NCBI GenBank assembly: GCA_002452095.1
Contig: DKEG01000057.1
Coordinates: forward strand, 1-32,148
Source: Bacteroidales bacterium UBA6828
GTDB lineage: Bacteria > Bacteroidota > Bacteroidia > Bacteroidales > Paludibacteraceae
Direction of reading: 5' to 3'
DNA length: 32,148 nucleotides
Positions within the stretch are counted from its first letter, which is position 1, and each line of letters begins with the position of its first letter. Under the pieces are notes generated by a model that searched no databases, was not told where the DNA came from, and worked only from the letters and a program-made list of their open reading frames with translations. The translations under genes were made by a program, and so were the position numbers. Positions 1 through 8,604 of this stretch are shown here, one piece after another.

Positions 1-1
1 C

Positions 2-2659
2 GGTTACGGTTCGCAGAAGAAAAAAGAGGTAACGGGTTCGGTGGCTTCGGTGAAAGCCGAGGACTTCAATGCCGGTGTGAAATCCAATCCCGTGGGCTTG
101 CTGCAAGGCAAGGTGGCGGGATTGAACATTATCAACAACACTTCCGACCCGACACAAAGCGGATACGATATCCAGATACGCGGCTTCTCCACGTTGGATA
201 AAGGCGCAGGTACCAGTCCCCTGTATATTGTGGATGGTGTGCCGGTATCCAGCATCGACAATATCGCCCCGAGTGAGATTGCCTCGATGGACGTGCTGAA
301 AGACGGTTCGGCAGCGGCTATCTATGGTACGCGCGGTACCAATGGTGTTATCTTGATTACCACCAAACGCGGCGAGGGCTTTTCCGACCAGCCGCATACT
401 CAAGTGGAGTATTCGGGCTACGTAAGTACCGCATGGGTGAACGCCAAGACGGGTATGGCTACGCCTGAGGAGTTTGTGAACCTGAGCGAAATCTCAGGCG
501 GCAAGATAACTCCGACGATATACACCAATCCCGACGGTTCGACCAACTATACCGATTGGATGGGTGCTTTGACACGCAAAGCGGCTATTACCCACAACCA
601 TAATGTAGCGGTATCGGGAGCGCACAAGAACTTTAACTATCGTGCTTCGGCGGCATTCAAGAATGCCGAGGGTATTGCCAAGAACAACAACCGCCAGGAG
701 GTAATGGCTAAGTTGGCGGCACAGCAGAAAGCCCTGAACGGCTGGTTGGAACTGCAATACGATGCATCGTATATGCACTATCGCAACGACTATTTCTGCG
801 GCGATTTCAAGATGGCAGCCGTGCTGAATCCCACATACCCAATCTATGACGAGACCACCGCAACAGGCTATTTCAAGCCGCAAGGTACGGGTTTAAGCAA
901 CCCCGTGGAGAATATGAACCAGAAGGAGAGTTACCAAGAGGGCAACTATTTCCGCGGTTCTATCAAAGCCACCGTGAACATCAAAGCCGTTGAGGGACTG
1001 AAAGTGAGCGGTTTTGCAGCCATCGAAGAGGGAGACAACAACAATTATTGGGCAAACAAGCAGATTTCTACCGACGAGGGCGGTTCAGGACAGGCAGGTC
1101 GTAAGACGAGTATGAATCTGTCCCAACTGTACGAGGCTACTATTGACTATGCACACTCGTGGGGACAACATACCCTTGTGGGGGTGGCAGGCTTCTCCTA
1201 CCAACACTTTATGTATGACGGTTCGGAGATATCCAATAAAGGTTTCCCGACCGAAAATATGAAGTATTATCAAATAGGTAATGGTGATGCTACCAAGAAA
1301 TATCTGAACGTATCCTCGTACAGAAATGCCAACACGTTGGCAGCAGGCTTCTTGCGCCTGAACTACAACTACAAGGAGAAATATCTGGTGTCGGCATCAA
1401 TCCGTGCCGAGGGTTCGAGCCGTTTCGGTGAGAATAACAAGTGGGGTTGGTTCCCTGCCGTCAGTTTGGGTTGGCGCATCAAGGGTGAAGACTTTATGCG
1501 CGATGTGGATGCTGTGGATGAACTGAAACTCCGTGCGGGATTTGGTATCACGGGTAACAACTTAGGCTCTGATTTGCAATCGATAGCCATGCTTAGCAAC
1601 GGCGGTACATTCTGGTACAACGGAGCATACGTTTACACCTACGCCGTGAGCCGCAACGTAAACCCCGATTTGCGTTGGGAGCGTAAGTTCGAGTATAACT
1701 TGGGTGTAGATTACGGTTTCTTGGACAATCGTCTGTATGGTAGTTTGGATGTGTACTATCGTAACACCAAAGACCTGCTGTGGGACTATGAGGTGCCTAC
1801 GCCTCCCTATCAGTATGCGACCTTGCTTGCCAATGCCGGCGAGATGAAGAGTTATGGTGTGGAACTGGCGATTTCGGGTGTACCCGTCAAGACGAAAGAC
1901 TGGACATGGATAACCACTCCGACTTTGGCTTGGAACCGCTGCTATATATCCAAACTCTCAGACCCCGAGAAAGGTTTCAACTACACACAGACCACTTCGG
2001 GCGGTATTGGCGGCGACAACGGTTTGATGAACACCAACACACAGATTCTGATTGAAAATCAATCCATTGGTGAGTTCTACGGATACAAATACTATGGCCG
2101 CAAATCCGACGGTACATGGGTGTTTGAGACGCCTGCCGGCGGTTACACTTCTTCGCCTGTAGAGAGCCAGCGTATGGCTTTGGGCAATGCGCAGCCCTAT
2201 TTGACGTATGGATGGAACAACACCATTAAGTGGCGTGACTTGGATATAACACTGTTCTTCCGTGGAGTGATAGGCAACAAGATACTGAACGTAACCCGTT
2301 TGGCATACGGACCACAAGCCAGTATGTCGAGCAACGTGTTCATGTACGACGTAGTCAAGAACCCCGATGGCGTGGTATATTCCAACAAGACGGACTTCAA
2401 CAGTTACTACTTGGAGGACGGCTCATACCTGAAGTTGGACAATGTGACCGTGGGTTATACCTTCCGCTTCAAGGAAAATAAGTACATCCAATCGCTGCGC
2501 CTGTATGCAACGGGGCAAAACCTTTTTACCATTACCAAATACTCGGGACAAGACCCCGAGGTGAACACCACCGACGTATGGAGTGCAGGTATCGACCAGG
2601 TTAGTTTCTATCCGCGTACCGCAAGTTGTATGATTGGTTTGAATATGACATTGTTCTAA
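2..2659 (+). CDS. SusC/RagA-family TonB-linked outer-membrane transporter, 5'-truncated
   Basis: TonB-dependent outer-membrane channel that imports glycans or peptides together with its SusD lid. The frame is open from base 2, so the gene starts upstream; about 886 residues are visible against roughly 1000 in the family. The first visible residues, GYGSQKKKEVTGSVASV, are the usual opening of the SusC plug domain. The plug continues through IRGFSTL, PLYIVDGVPV and DVLKDGSAAAIYGTRGTNGV, all standard SusC signatures. The rest is a 22-strand-type barrel rich in aromatic and Asn/Gly residues, ending in an aromatic final strand (MIGLNMTLF). The missing part should hold the signal peptide and the carboxypeptidase-like N-terminal domain. 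SusD begins 8 bp after the stop, so the two are cotranscribed. Substrate cannot be inferred because no glycoside hydrolase is visible. Confidence 0.97.
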   Translation, partial: GYGSQKKKEVTGSVASVKAEDFNAGVKSNPVGLLQGKVAGLNIINNTSDPTQSGYDIQIRGFSTLDKGAGTSPLYIVDGVPVSSIDNIAPSEIASMDVLKDGSAAAIYGTRGTNGVILITTKRGEGFSDQPHTQVEYSGYVSTAWVNAKTGMATPEEFVNLSEISGGKITPTIYTNPDGSTNYTDWMGALTRKAAITHNHNVAVSGAHKNFNYRASAAFKNAEGIAKNNNRQEVMAKLAAQQKALNGWLELQYDASYMHYRNDYFCGDFKMAAVLNPTYPIYDETTATGYFKPQGTGLSNPVENMNQKESYQEGNYFRGSIKATVNIKAVEGLKVSGFAAIEEGDNNNYWANKQISTDEGGSGQAGRKTSMNLSQLYEATIDYAHSWGQHTLVGVAGFSYQHFMYDGSEISNKGFPTENMKYYQIGNGDATKKYLNVSSYRNANTLAAGFLRLNYNYKEKYLVSASIRAEGSSRFGENNKWGWFPAVSLGWRIKGEDFMRDVDAVDELKLRAGFGITGNNLGSDLQSIAMLSNGGTFWYNGAYVYTYAVSRNVNPDLRWERKFEYNLGVDYGFLDNRLYGSLDVYYRNTKDLLWDYEVPTPPYQYATLLANAGEMKSYGVELAISGVPVKTKDWTWITTPTLAWNRCYISKLSDPEKGFNYTQTTSGGIGGDNGLMNTNTQILIENQSIGEFYGYKYYGRKSDGTWVFETPAGGYTSSPVESQRMALGNAQPYLTYGWNNTIKWRDLDITLFFRGVIGNKILNVTRLAYGPQASMSSNVFMYDVVKNPDGVVYSNKTDFNSYYLEDGSYLKLDNVTVGYTFRFKENKYIQSLRLYATGQNLFTITKYSGQDPEVNTTDVWSAGIDQVSFYPRTASCMIGLNMTLF

Positions 2660-2667
2660 CAAATTAA

Positions 2668-4419
2668 ATGAGGAAAAATATGAAAACAAAGACAAAAATA
2701 GGTTTGCTGCTTTGTCCGCTGATACTGGCTACCTCTATCACCTCGTGCGAAGGTATGTTGGACGAGGAGAACTTTGGCAACCCGACCGTAGAGGACATGA
2801 TGTCCAACGAAGAGAATGTAGTACTCTTGGTAGGACAGGCTTATGCAGAAATCAAGTGGGTACATGACCACTGGGGATATTGGGGCGTATCTTCGCTGAC
2901 CGCAGACGAATGTGTGTGTCCTGTACGTATGCCGGGTGAGCACTGGGCTGACGGTGGTTATTGGAAACGACTGAACGACCATTCATGGAACTCGTTTGCC
3001 GATGCATTCAAGAATATATGGAATTCCACGATTGCCGGTGCCGTGCTGTGCAACAAACTGATTCAGACTATTGATAACAACTCGGCACAAATGGATCCGC
3101 AGGTGTATGCACAGTATGTGGGCGAATTGGAGGTCATGCGCTCATACTACTATTATCTGCTGTTCGACTGCTTTGGACGTATCCCGTATTTGGAGAAATA
3201 CGAAGATGTAACCGAACCATTGATGGAGTCGCAGGATGTGTGGTCGCACTTAGTGGCTTGCCTGGAGAAGAATGCACCCAATCTGCCGGTGGTAACCGAC
3301 GGCAACCGTGCCACCAATTACGGACGTGTAACACAGGGTATGGCTTATGCACTGTTGGCACGTCTGTACTTGAACGCCGAATCGTATGGCTGCACACCGG
3401 AGAATGTCAAGTTCCCGGAGGGGTGCGATGTGAAGATTGGGAATACCAATGATTTCTACACCAACTGTGCGCGTTGCTGCGAAGCCGTTATCACTTCGGG
3501 TTCGTACAGTATAGAGTCGAATTTCTTTGACAATTTCCTGATTAACAACGAAAACAGTCGCGAGAACATTTTTGTTATTGTGGAGAACGGAAACGTGAAT
3601 TTCGACTCGCGCTCCAGCGGCTCGATGTCCAACAAGTTGCGTATGATACATCTCTCATTGCACTACTGCCATCAGACATCATATAATATGATTGAAAAAC
3701 CATGGAACGGTTTCTGCGCCCGTCCGTCGTTTATGGATTTGTACAACGACAAGGATGTGCGTGGCGATGGTAAAGGCTATGGCAGCGATACATTGGGTAC
3801 GCTCAATCCGCACCAGTTCGGTTGGTTTGTAGGTCCGGTGAAAGATACCAAAGGCAATCTGCTGAAAGATGAGAACAAGAACTCTGCGATAGTAACTCGC
3901 GAGATGACGCCTTTGACTGATGTGGCAGAAAAGGGTAAAAACAAGACTTGGACGAACTGGGGTGAAGGTGCCCGTTTCTGGAAATACGAAGTGGATAAGG
4001 GCAAGAAATACGATTGGGCGGAAAACGACTTTGTGCTGTTACGTTATGCCGATGTGCTTTGGATGAACGAGGAGGCTATTCTCCGCGGTGGTACAGGTAC
4101 TTCTCATTTTAATGATGCCGATTTCCAGACCCTGAAGAAACGCTCGTTTGCATACGAGCCAGACGGTTTGGCGGCTTACAACGCAGCATATCCCGATGCA
4201 CTTACGCTGGATGGTATATTCAAGGAGCGCGGACGTGAATTTGCATGGGAGTGCATCCGCCGTCGCGACTTGATACGCTTTGGCGAGTTTGAGAAAGTGG
4301 AGTATGTAACAGCCAAAGACACATACCGCCGTTGGTTCCCGATACCGTTCTCCGTAATAGAGAAGGCTAAACGTGATGAAAACGGCAACCCGATTTGGAC
4401 TCAGAATGAAGGATATTAA
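2668..4419 (+). CDS. SusD/RagB-family outer-membrane lipoprotein
   Basis: Surface-exposed nutrient-binding lipoprotein that caps the SusC channel. The N-terminus is a lipoprotein signal: basic MRKNMKTKTK, a hydrophobic stretch, then a lipobox ending SITSC with the lipidated Cys at residue 27. A second in-frame ATG lies four codons downstream at 2680, so the exact start is uncertain. Family signatures include the TPR-like helical segment containing VMRSYYYYLLFDCFGRIPY and the conserved C-terminal motif GREFAWECIRRRDLIRFG. The protein ends in a WFPIP...TQNEGY tail, as SusD proteins usually do. Its 583 residues are normal for the family. It lies 8 bp after SusC and 47 bp before the next lipoprotein, forming one operon. 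Confidence 0.97.
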   Translation: MRKNMKTKTKIGLLLCPLILATSITSCEGMLDEENFGNPTVEDMMSNEENVVLLVGQAYAEIKWVHDHWGYWGVSSLTADECVCPVRMPGEHWADGGYWKRLNDHSWNSFADAFKNIWNSTIAGAVLCNKLIQTIDNNSAQMDPQVYAQYVGELEVMRSYYYYLLFDCFGRIPYLEKYEDVTEPLMESQDVWSHLVACLEKNAPNLPVVTDGNRATNYGRVTQGMAYALLARLYLNAESYGCTPENVKFPEGCDVKIGNTNDFYTNCARCCEAVITSGSYSIESNFFDNFLINNENSRENIFVIVENGNVNFDSRSSGSMSNKLRMIHLSLHYCHQTSYNMIEKPWNGFCARPSFMDLYNDKDVRGDGKGYGSDTLGTLNPHQFGWFVGPVKDTKGNLLKDENKNSAIVTREMTPLTDVAEKGKNKTWTNWGEGARFWKYEVDKGKKYDWAENDFVLLRYADVLWMNEEAILRGGTGTSHFNDADFQTLKKRSFAYEPDGLAAYNAAYPDALTLDGIFKERGREFAWECIRRRDLIRFGEFEKVEYVTAKDTYRRWFPIPFSVIEKAKRDENGNPIWTQNEGY

Positions 4420-4466
4420 AACAAACTAATTACAAACAATATATTAACCAATTAAATTATTCAATT

Positions 4467-5990
4467 ATGAAAAAGTTTGGAGTATTTATGTGCAGTCTTG
4501 CACTGGCAGGCTTTGTATTTACGTCCTGCGATGATCCTAACAAAGGCAACAAACCCGACATTGACAACCTTGTAGAAGATGGTTTCTATGCTGTAGGTGA
4601 GGCTTCTCCTATCAAGTCTGTAAATGACGCGGATGCTGTCAAAGCCCAAATGGCTCAAGGTATCAACGAGGTGCTGATGGACCAAGACAAATTGTCGTGG
4701 GAAGAGGCAAAGCGTGATGGTATGTATGAGAAATTCATTTGGTTGGAAGCCAACAAGGATTTTGAATTGATTCTTAAGGAAGGTGACAAAGCCACAATCT
4801 ATGGTGCTGACCTCAAAAAGGATTCTTTGAACACAGACAAAGGATTGGTAGAGGGCTACAAGGGTAGTTTGATTATCGGTCAAAAAATGAAAGTGCAGGA
4901 GTCCGGTCTTTATCACATCGTGCTTGACCTCAACAAAGACGGCAAACTCGACCTTACGGGCAAGGAGCAGATTATCGTTGCTCCTGTTAATTGGGGACTT
5001 TGCGTAAACAACAACGACAAAGAAGCAAAATGTGAGGTAAAATCTGCCACCGAGATTGTTTGGACTTGGGAAAATATAGAAATCAGCGCAGCGGACTGGT
5101 TCAAATTCAAAGACTATGTTACCGGTTGGAAAATTGTTTTGGACGATGCTAACATGGTCAAAGCACATACCAATATGGGCGCACGTGATGACGATCCTAC
5201 CAAACTAATCAATGGTACAGGTAACTTGCCCAATGTGGAGAAATCAGGTTTCTATAATATTACGCTTACTTACAACCTCGCCAAAGGAAATGTGGGTGAT
5301 AGTTACTCATACTCTGTTCAATTTGTCAAAGAGAGTGAGGCAAAAGACTATAGCAACTGCGAACTTGAATTAGTAGGTTCCGCTGTCGCTGGTGGTAAAG
5401 CAGATCCTTCTTCTTGGGGGTGGGGTAATGTCCTTTCTATCGGGAAACCTGCAATTCCTACAACGAACAAAGTATATACATGGCGTGCTTACGATGTAGA
5501 ACTCAAAGGCGGTGAAGACTTCAAAATCCGTACCATCAATGCAGAAGCAAATGGTGGTATTGCAGGCTTTGATTATGGTCATGACGGCAACAACATTACT
5601 GTAGAGGCTAATGGAAAATACGACATTATCTTCACCATTGATGCCGCAACTGATACCAAGAGTGATAAAATTACAGCAGCACCTGCAGGCACACAAGTGA
5701 TTGAAATTGTAGCCAAAGTAACCGGTTGGGAGAATCCTGTATATGTATGGACTTGGAACAACGACCCTGCATTGGCAGACCAATTCTTGCCTTGTGCAAA
5801 GCAAGAGGATGGTTCTTGGAAGTTTGTTTATCGCTTGGACGCTACAGCATACCCAACTCCGGGCGGTTGCATGGTTAATGGTCCTGCATGGGGCAAAGGT
5901 CAAACAAACGATATGGACTTCTCTAAATCTGCTACCTATACAATCACGGGCAATGGCACCGAAAAAGTAGATGCTGTACCTGTGGAATAG
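4467..5990 (+). CDS. SusE/SusF-like surface glycan-binding lipoprotein
   Basis: Probable accessory glycan-binding lipoprotein of the SusCD locus. The signal peptide MKKFGVFMCSLALAGFVFTSC has a lipobox with Cys21, followed by DDPN, the acidic/polar +2 region typical of Bacteroidota surface lipoproteins. The C-terminal two thirds looks like tandem beta-sandwich modules: one contains ELVGSAVAGG, SSWGWGNV, YTWRAYDVELKGGEDFKI and NGKYDIIFTID, the pattern seen in SusE/SusF starch-binding domains. A final Trp/Pro-rich module follows (GWENPVYVWTWNND ... GGCMVNGPAWG). The N-terminal domain (residues about 30-300) is less recognisable and contains two FxxIxL-type repeats. It is the third gene after SusC and SusD and is followed by a strong terminator. 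Class is fairly sure; ligand unknown. Confidence 0.8.
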   Translation: MKKFGVFMCSLALAGFVFTSCDDPNKGNKPDIDNLVEDGFYAVGEASPIKSVNDADAVKAQMAQGINEVLMDQDKLSWEEAKRDGMYEKFIWLEANKDFELILKEGDKATIYGADLKKDSLNTDKGLVEGYKGSLIIGQKMKVQESGLYHIVLDLNKDGKLDLTGKEQIIVAPVNWGLCVNNNDKEAKCEVKSATEIVWTWENIEISAADWFKFKDYVTGWKIVLDDANMVKAHTNMGARDDDPTKLINGTGNLPNVEKSGFYNITLTYNLAKGNVGDSYSYSVQFVKESEAKDYSNCELELVGSAVAGGKADPSSWGWGNVLSIGKPAIPTTNKVYTWRAYDVELKGGEDFKIRTINAEANGGIAGFDYGHDGNNITVEANGKYDIIFTIDAATDTKSDKITAAPAGTQVIEIVAKVTGWENPVYVWTWNNDPALADQFLPCAKQEDGSWKFVYRLDATAYPTPGGCMVNGPAWGKGQTNDMDFSKSATYTITGNGTEKVDAVPVE

Positions 5991-6017
5991 TAGAGTATTT
6001 CAATATTATAATTTTCC

Positions 6018-6041
6018 CGAGGCTGCCATATGGCAGCCTCG
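6018..6041 (+). terminator. Intrinsic terminator of the SusC-SusD-SusE operon
   Basis: A perfect palindrome: the arm CGAGGCTGCCAT is followed immediately by its reverse complement, giving an 11-bp stem with a minimal loop. It lies 27 bp after the lipoprotein stop codon and is followed by TCTCATTTG. Position and stem strength indicate the end of the operon; the T-tract is weak. Confidence 0.85.
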
Positions 6042-6340
6042 TCTCATTTGTTCGTAATGACTATGTTGAGGTTGCGAATTATACCTGCGATAAATGGGTA
6101 GTTATACAATGGTCGTGAAAGAGATGTAATATGTATAATATGCTTATTACAAATTTGTTATAGACATATTTTTTGGATATATATATATCATAAAACTCTG
6201 CTAACGTTGGCAAAAAATAGTTTTTAACACAGGGCAACCGCATCAAAATAGTAATGAAACTATGGAAAAATAATATAAAAGTCCTAAAAAAACAGCATTT
6301 AAGTGCCATCAAAAAGACATAATGAAACGTATATATAGTT

Positions 6341-6461
6341 TGGCGAAGCCGATAACGACGCGAGACGATAAGGAGTTCTGCTCAAGCCACAGGGCTTCGT
6401 GGCGCTTCGGCACCCAGTGCGCCTGTGGCGCATAACGACGCGAGACGCGTCGTCTCCATAA
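6341..6461. repeat. Cluster of overlapping hairpins with a duplicated 16-mer
   Basis: The 16-mer ATAACGACGCGAGACG occurs at 6352-6367 and again at 6432-6447, exactly 80 bp apart. Between and after the copies lie several short inverted repeats: GCCAC/GTGGC around 6386-6402, TGCGCC/GGCGCA around 6418-6432, and the nested pair GACGCG/CGCGTC and GAGACG/CGTCTC at about 6438-6457. The segment is much richer in GC than its AT-rich left neighbour. It could be a structured RNA or a degenerate repetitive element; nothing decides between them. Confidence 0.5.
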
Positions 6462-6494
6462 ACATTGCAGATTCATACGGTTTTGTGCCAAACC

Positions 6495-6640
6495 GACCGC
6501 GGGCGAGGCGCCCGCGTCCCCTGTGATGACTTGCTTGGAAGCCGTAGCACCCGCGTCCCCGGTGATGGCTTGTTGGGAAGCCGTAGTGTCCGCGTCCCCG
6601 GTGATGGCTTGCAGGGAACCCGTAGCGTCCGCGTCCCCTG
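6495..6640. repeat. 39-bp tandem repeat array (3 units plus a partial) capped by a 27-bp palindromic element
   Basis: Units at 6513-6551, 6552-6590 and 6591-6629 are each 39 bp and begin CGCGTCCCC; a fourth copy breaks off after about 11 bp. Differences between units are few. The left end merges with a palindromic element (6495-6521) whose arms are GCGGGCG/CGCCCGC. A diverged copy of that element lies near 28440. The period is a multiple of three, so the minus strand shows a repetitive 13-residue reading frame, which I regard as incidental. Confidence 0.85.
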
Positions 6641-6767
6641 AATGATATGTAATTTTTGATGCGGTTGTCCTGAAAAATATATACTTACGAACAAATAAGC
6701 ACACTCTATATTTATCCACGAAAGACAAGAAAATTATACTCTTGGACAAATGTAGATTGTGGAAGAT

Positions 6768-6799
6768 ATTGCATAATCAACATATTTTATGTAACTTTG
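6768..6799 (+). promoter_or_regulatory. Bacteroidota-type promoter for the U32 gene
   Basis: The -7 box TAACTTTG (6792-6799) matches the consensus TAnnTTTG. A -33 element ATTG ends at 6771, giving a 20-bp spacer, within the usual 19-21. It lies about 35 bp upstream of the ATG at 6835 and inside the upstream open frame, so it also helps decide the start codon. Confidence 0.7.
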
Positions 6800-6834
6800 C
6801 AAAGTTATATTATCCCCTAACAGGCTCAAACAAA

Positions 6835-8604
6835 ATGAATCCGAGCAATACACCTCATATCACCCTACTCTCCCCTGCGCGGGATATTGCCGTTGCCAAG
6901 GCCGCCATTCAGGCGGGGGCGGACGCCATATATATCGGTGCGCCGAAGTTCGGTGCGCGACAGGCAGCAGGCAACTCGATACAGGATTTGCAGGCGATAG
7001 TGGATTACGCCCATATCTATGGCGTAAAGGTATTGGTTACACTCAACACCCTACTCCACAAAGACGAATACGCCGATGCGGTGGCACTGGCACACGAACT
7101 ATACCGGATAGGTGTGGACGCACTGATTGTACAAGATCTGCATCTGTTGGACTTTGATCTGCCGCCTATCCGTCTGCACGCTTCCACCCAGTGCGACAAC
7201 CGAACCGCTGAACAGGTGATCCGCCTGCAGCAGTTGGGTTTCCGCCGTGTGGTATTGGCACGCGAACTCGGATTAGAGGAGATTCGCATCATACACGATG
7301 CCGTAATACATTATTCGGCGGAGCATAATGAGACGCCTATTGAGTTGGAGGCATTTGTACACGGGGCATTGTGTGTCTCTTATTCGGGCAAATGCTATAT
7401 GAGCGAGGTGCTCACGGGACGCAGCGCAAACCGCGGTTGCTGCTCCCAGATGTGCCGTATGCAGTATGACCTGCTGGACGCCGATATGCAAGAAATACGG
7501 GACGACCACGGGCAGCCCGTTCACCAGCGGTATCTGCTCTCGCTGCAGGATATGGATCGCTCTGCATATCTCAAAGAACTGACAGACGCAGGCGTTACCA
7601 CCTTTAAGATAGAGGGGCGGCTGAAAGATGCAGACTATGTAACCAACCTGACCGCCTATTACCGCCAAAAGATAGACAGCATTTACAAAATTACAAATTT
7701 ACACACTTACAAATTCCCTTTCGTTCCATCTCCCACAAAGACTTTCCACAGGGGAGGGATTGATTATTTTCTGCACGGACGCACACCCCGTATGGCAAAT
7801 TGGCAGACCCCAAAATCGACAGGCGAATATATAGGCGAGGCAGTATCAACAACGGGCAATGCACTGCGGGTACGACCGGCAGAGGGAATCACGTTGCACA
7901 ACGGGGACGGACTCTGCTTCGGAGACCAAGGCTTTGCCGTAAACCGCATAGAGGGCGACCTTGTTTTCCCGAATACGAATGCCGTCTTGCTGTTGTTGAA
8001 AGGCAAAAGAACAGCCCTTTACCGCAATCTTGACACCGAGTTTGTCCGCTCTTTGCATACAGAACGGCATATACCGATAGACATTGTTTTTGCAGAAACA
8101 GACAATGGATTTGCTATCCGTTTGGGCGGTACGGAATGTACATTCGATTATCCGCACGAGCCTGCCAGAAACGCAGAGCGGGCGTTGGAGACTATCCGTA
8201 CCCAACTTGGCAAATTGGGCGATACGCCCTTTGTAGCACAGAGTATAGAGATACAATCCGCTCCCTATTTTATTCCGATAGGGCAACTCAACGAATGGCG
8301 GCGGGAGGCAGTACAGCATTTGACAGAACACTTGCAACACAGACATCGCCCCGCCCCGGATCATCGTGCGGCACGAGATACAGAAACAGAGGAAATACTG
8401 CGCACTATGCAAGCCGCACAGCGCGACACCTCTTATCCGTTGATGACTTGCCGCTACTGTCTGCTGTATGAAATGGGGCATTGCCGCAAGCAATCGCCCA
8501 TACACAACGAACCGCGCTACCTGCGCCTGCGCAACAGCACGATAGTGGCACTCACATTTGATTGCAAAAACTGCCAAATGCTGATTGACAAACAAGGAAA
8601 CTAG
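6835..8604 (+). CDS. U32 peptidase-family protein (collagenase-like / tRNA-hydroxylation TrhP type)
   Basis: U32-family protein of 589 residues. N-terminal TIM-barrel sequence (LSPARDIAVAKAAIQAGADAIYIG) and the U32 signature EAFVHGALCVSYSGKCYMS at residues about 172-190 are clear. A Cys-rich C-terminus (CRYCLLYEMGHCRKQ ... CKNCQM) could bind metal or an Fe-S cluster. Characterised U32 members such as E. coli TrhP take part in tRNA 5-hydroxyuridine formation; others were described as collagenases. I infer a tRNA-modification-type role without certainty. The frame is open upstream to 6742, but the promoter -7 box lies inside that extension, so I chose the ATG at 6835. Odd point: residues about 283-294 (ITNLHTYKF) are encoded by a dispersed AT-rich repeat (7681-7715). 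The stop overlaps that of the convergent glycosyltransferase. Confidence 0.92.
   Translation: MNPSNTPHITLLSPARDIAVAKAAIQAGADAIYIGAPKFGARQAAGNSIQDLQAIVDYAHIYGVKVLVTLNTLLHKDEYADAVALAHELYRIGVDALIVQDLHLLDFDLPPIRLHASTQCDNRTAEQVIRLQQLGFRRVVLARELGLEEIRIIHDAVIHYSAEHNETPIELEAFVHGALCVSYSGKCYMSEVLTGRSANRGCCSQMCRMQYDLLDADMQEIRDDHGQPVHQRYLLSLQDMDRSAYLKELTDAGVTTFKIEGRLKDADYVTNLTAYYRQKIDSIYKITNLHTYKFPFVPSPTKTFHRGGIDYFLHGRTPRMANWQTPKSTGEYIGEAVSTTGNALRVRPAEGITLHNGDGLCFGDQGFAVNRIEGDLVFPNTNAVLLLLKGKRTALYRNLDTEFVRSLHTERHIPIDIVFAETDNGFAIRLGGTECTFDYPHEPARNAERALETIRTQLGKLGDTPFVAQSIEIQSAPYFIPIGQLNEWRREAVQHLTEHLQHRHRPAPDHRAARDTETEEILRTMQAAQRDTSYPLMTCRYCLLYEMGHCRKQSPIHNEPRYLRLRNSTIVALTFDCKNCQMLIDKQGN
7681..7715 (+). 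repeat. Dispersed AATTTGTAA-type repeat inside the U32 coding sequence
   Basis: Reads as a run of TTACAAATTT-type words. The 25 bp at 7691-7715 are identical to 21607-21631, at the end of waaA. Here the repeat is translated in frame, without a stop, between the U32 catalytic region and the C-terminal domains. Confidence 0.85.

Larger units (their letters stand above)
5991..6834. other. Gene-free, repeat-rich spacer between the Sus operon and the U32 gene
   Basis: 844 bp without a credible gene. From left to right it holds the operon terminator, an AT-rich stretch (about 6060-6330), a GC-rich cluster of overlapping hairpins with a duplicated 16-mer (6341-6461), a 27-bp palindrome joined to a 39-bp tandem array (6495-6640), and a Bacteroidota-type promoter (6768-6799). 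An open frame runs through the repeats on the minus strand, but its product is only the translated repeat. Confidence 0.7.

Noticed and set aside
6495..6640. Possible CRISPR array
   Set aside because: The 39-bp units are contiguous with no unique spacers, there are only three, and no cas genes are present.
6309..6749. Minus-strand open frame with repeated GDADATGSLQAIT-like peptide
   Set aside because: It is open because the tandem unit is 39 bp (a multiple of three). Its ends lie in AT-rich and hairpin sequence with no protein-like features, and the repeat element recurs elsewhere in non-coding sequence.
6742..6834. 31-codon N-terminal extension of the U32 protein
   Set aside because: A consensus -7 box at 6792-6799 lies inside it, and the residues do not resemble the family; MNPSNTPHITLLSPARD is a normal start.
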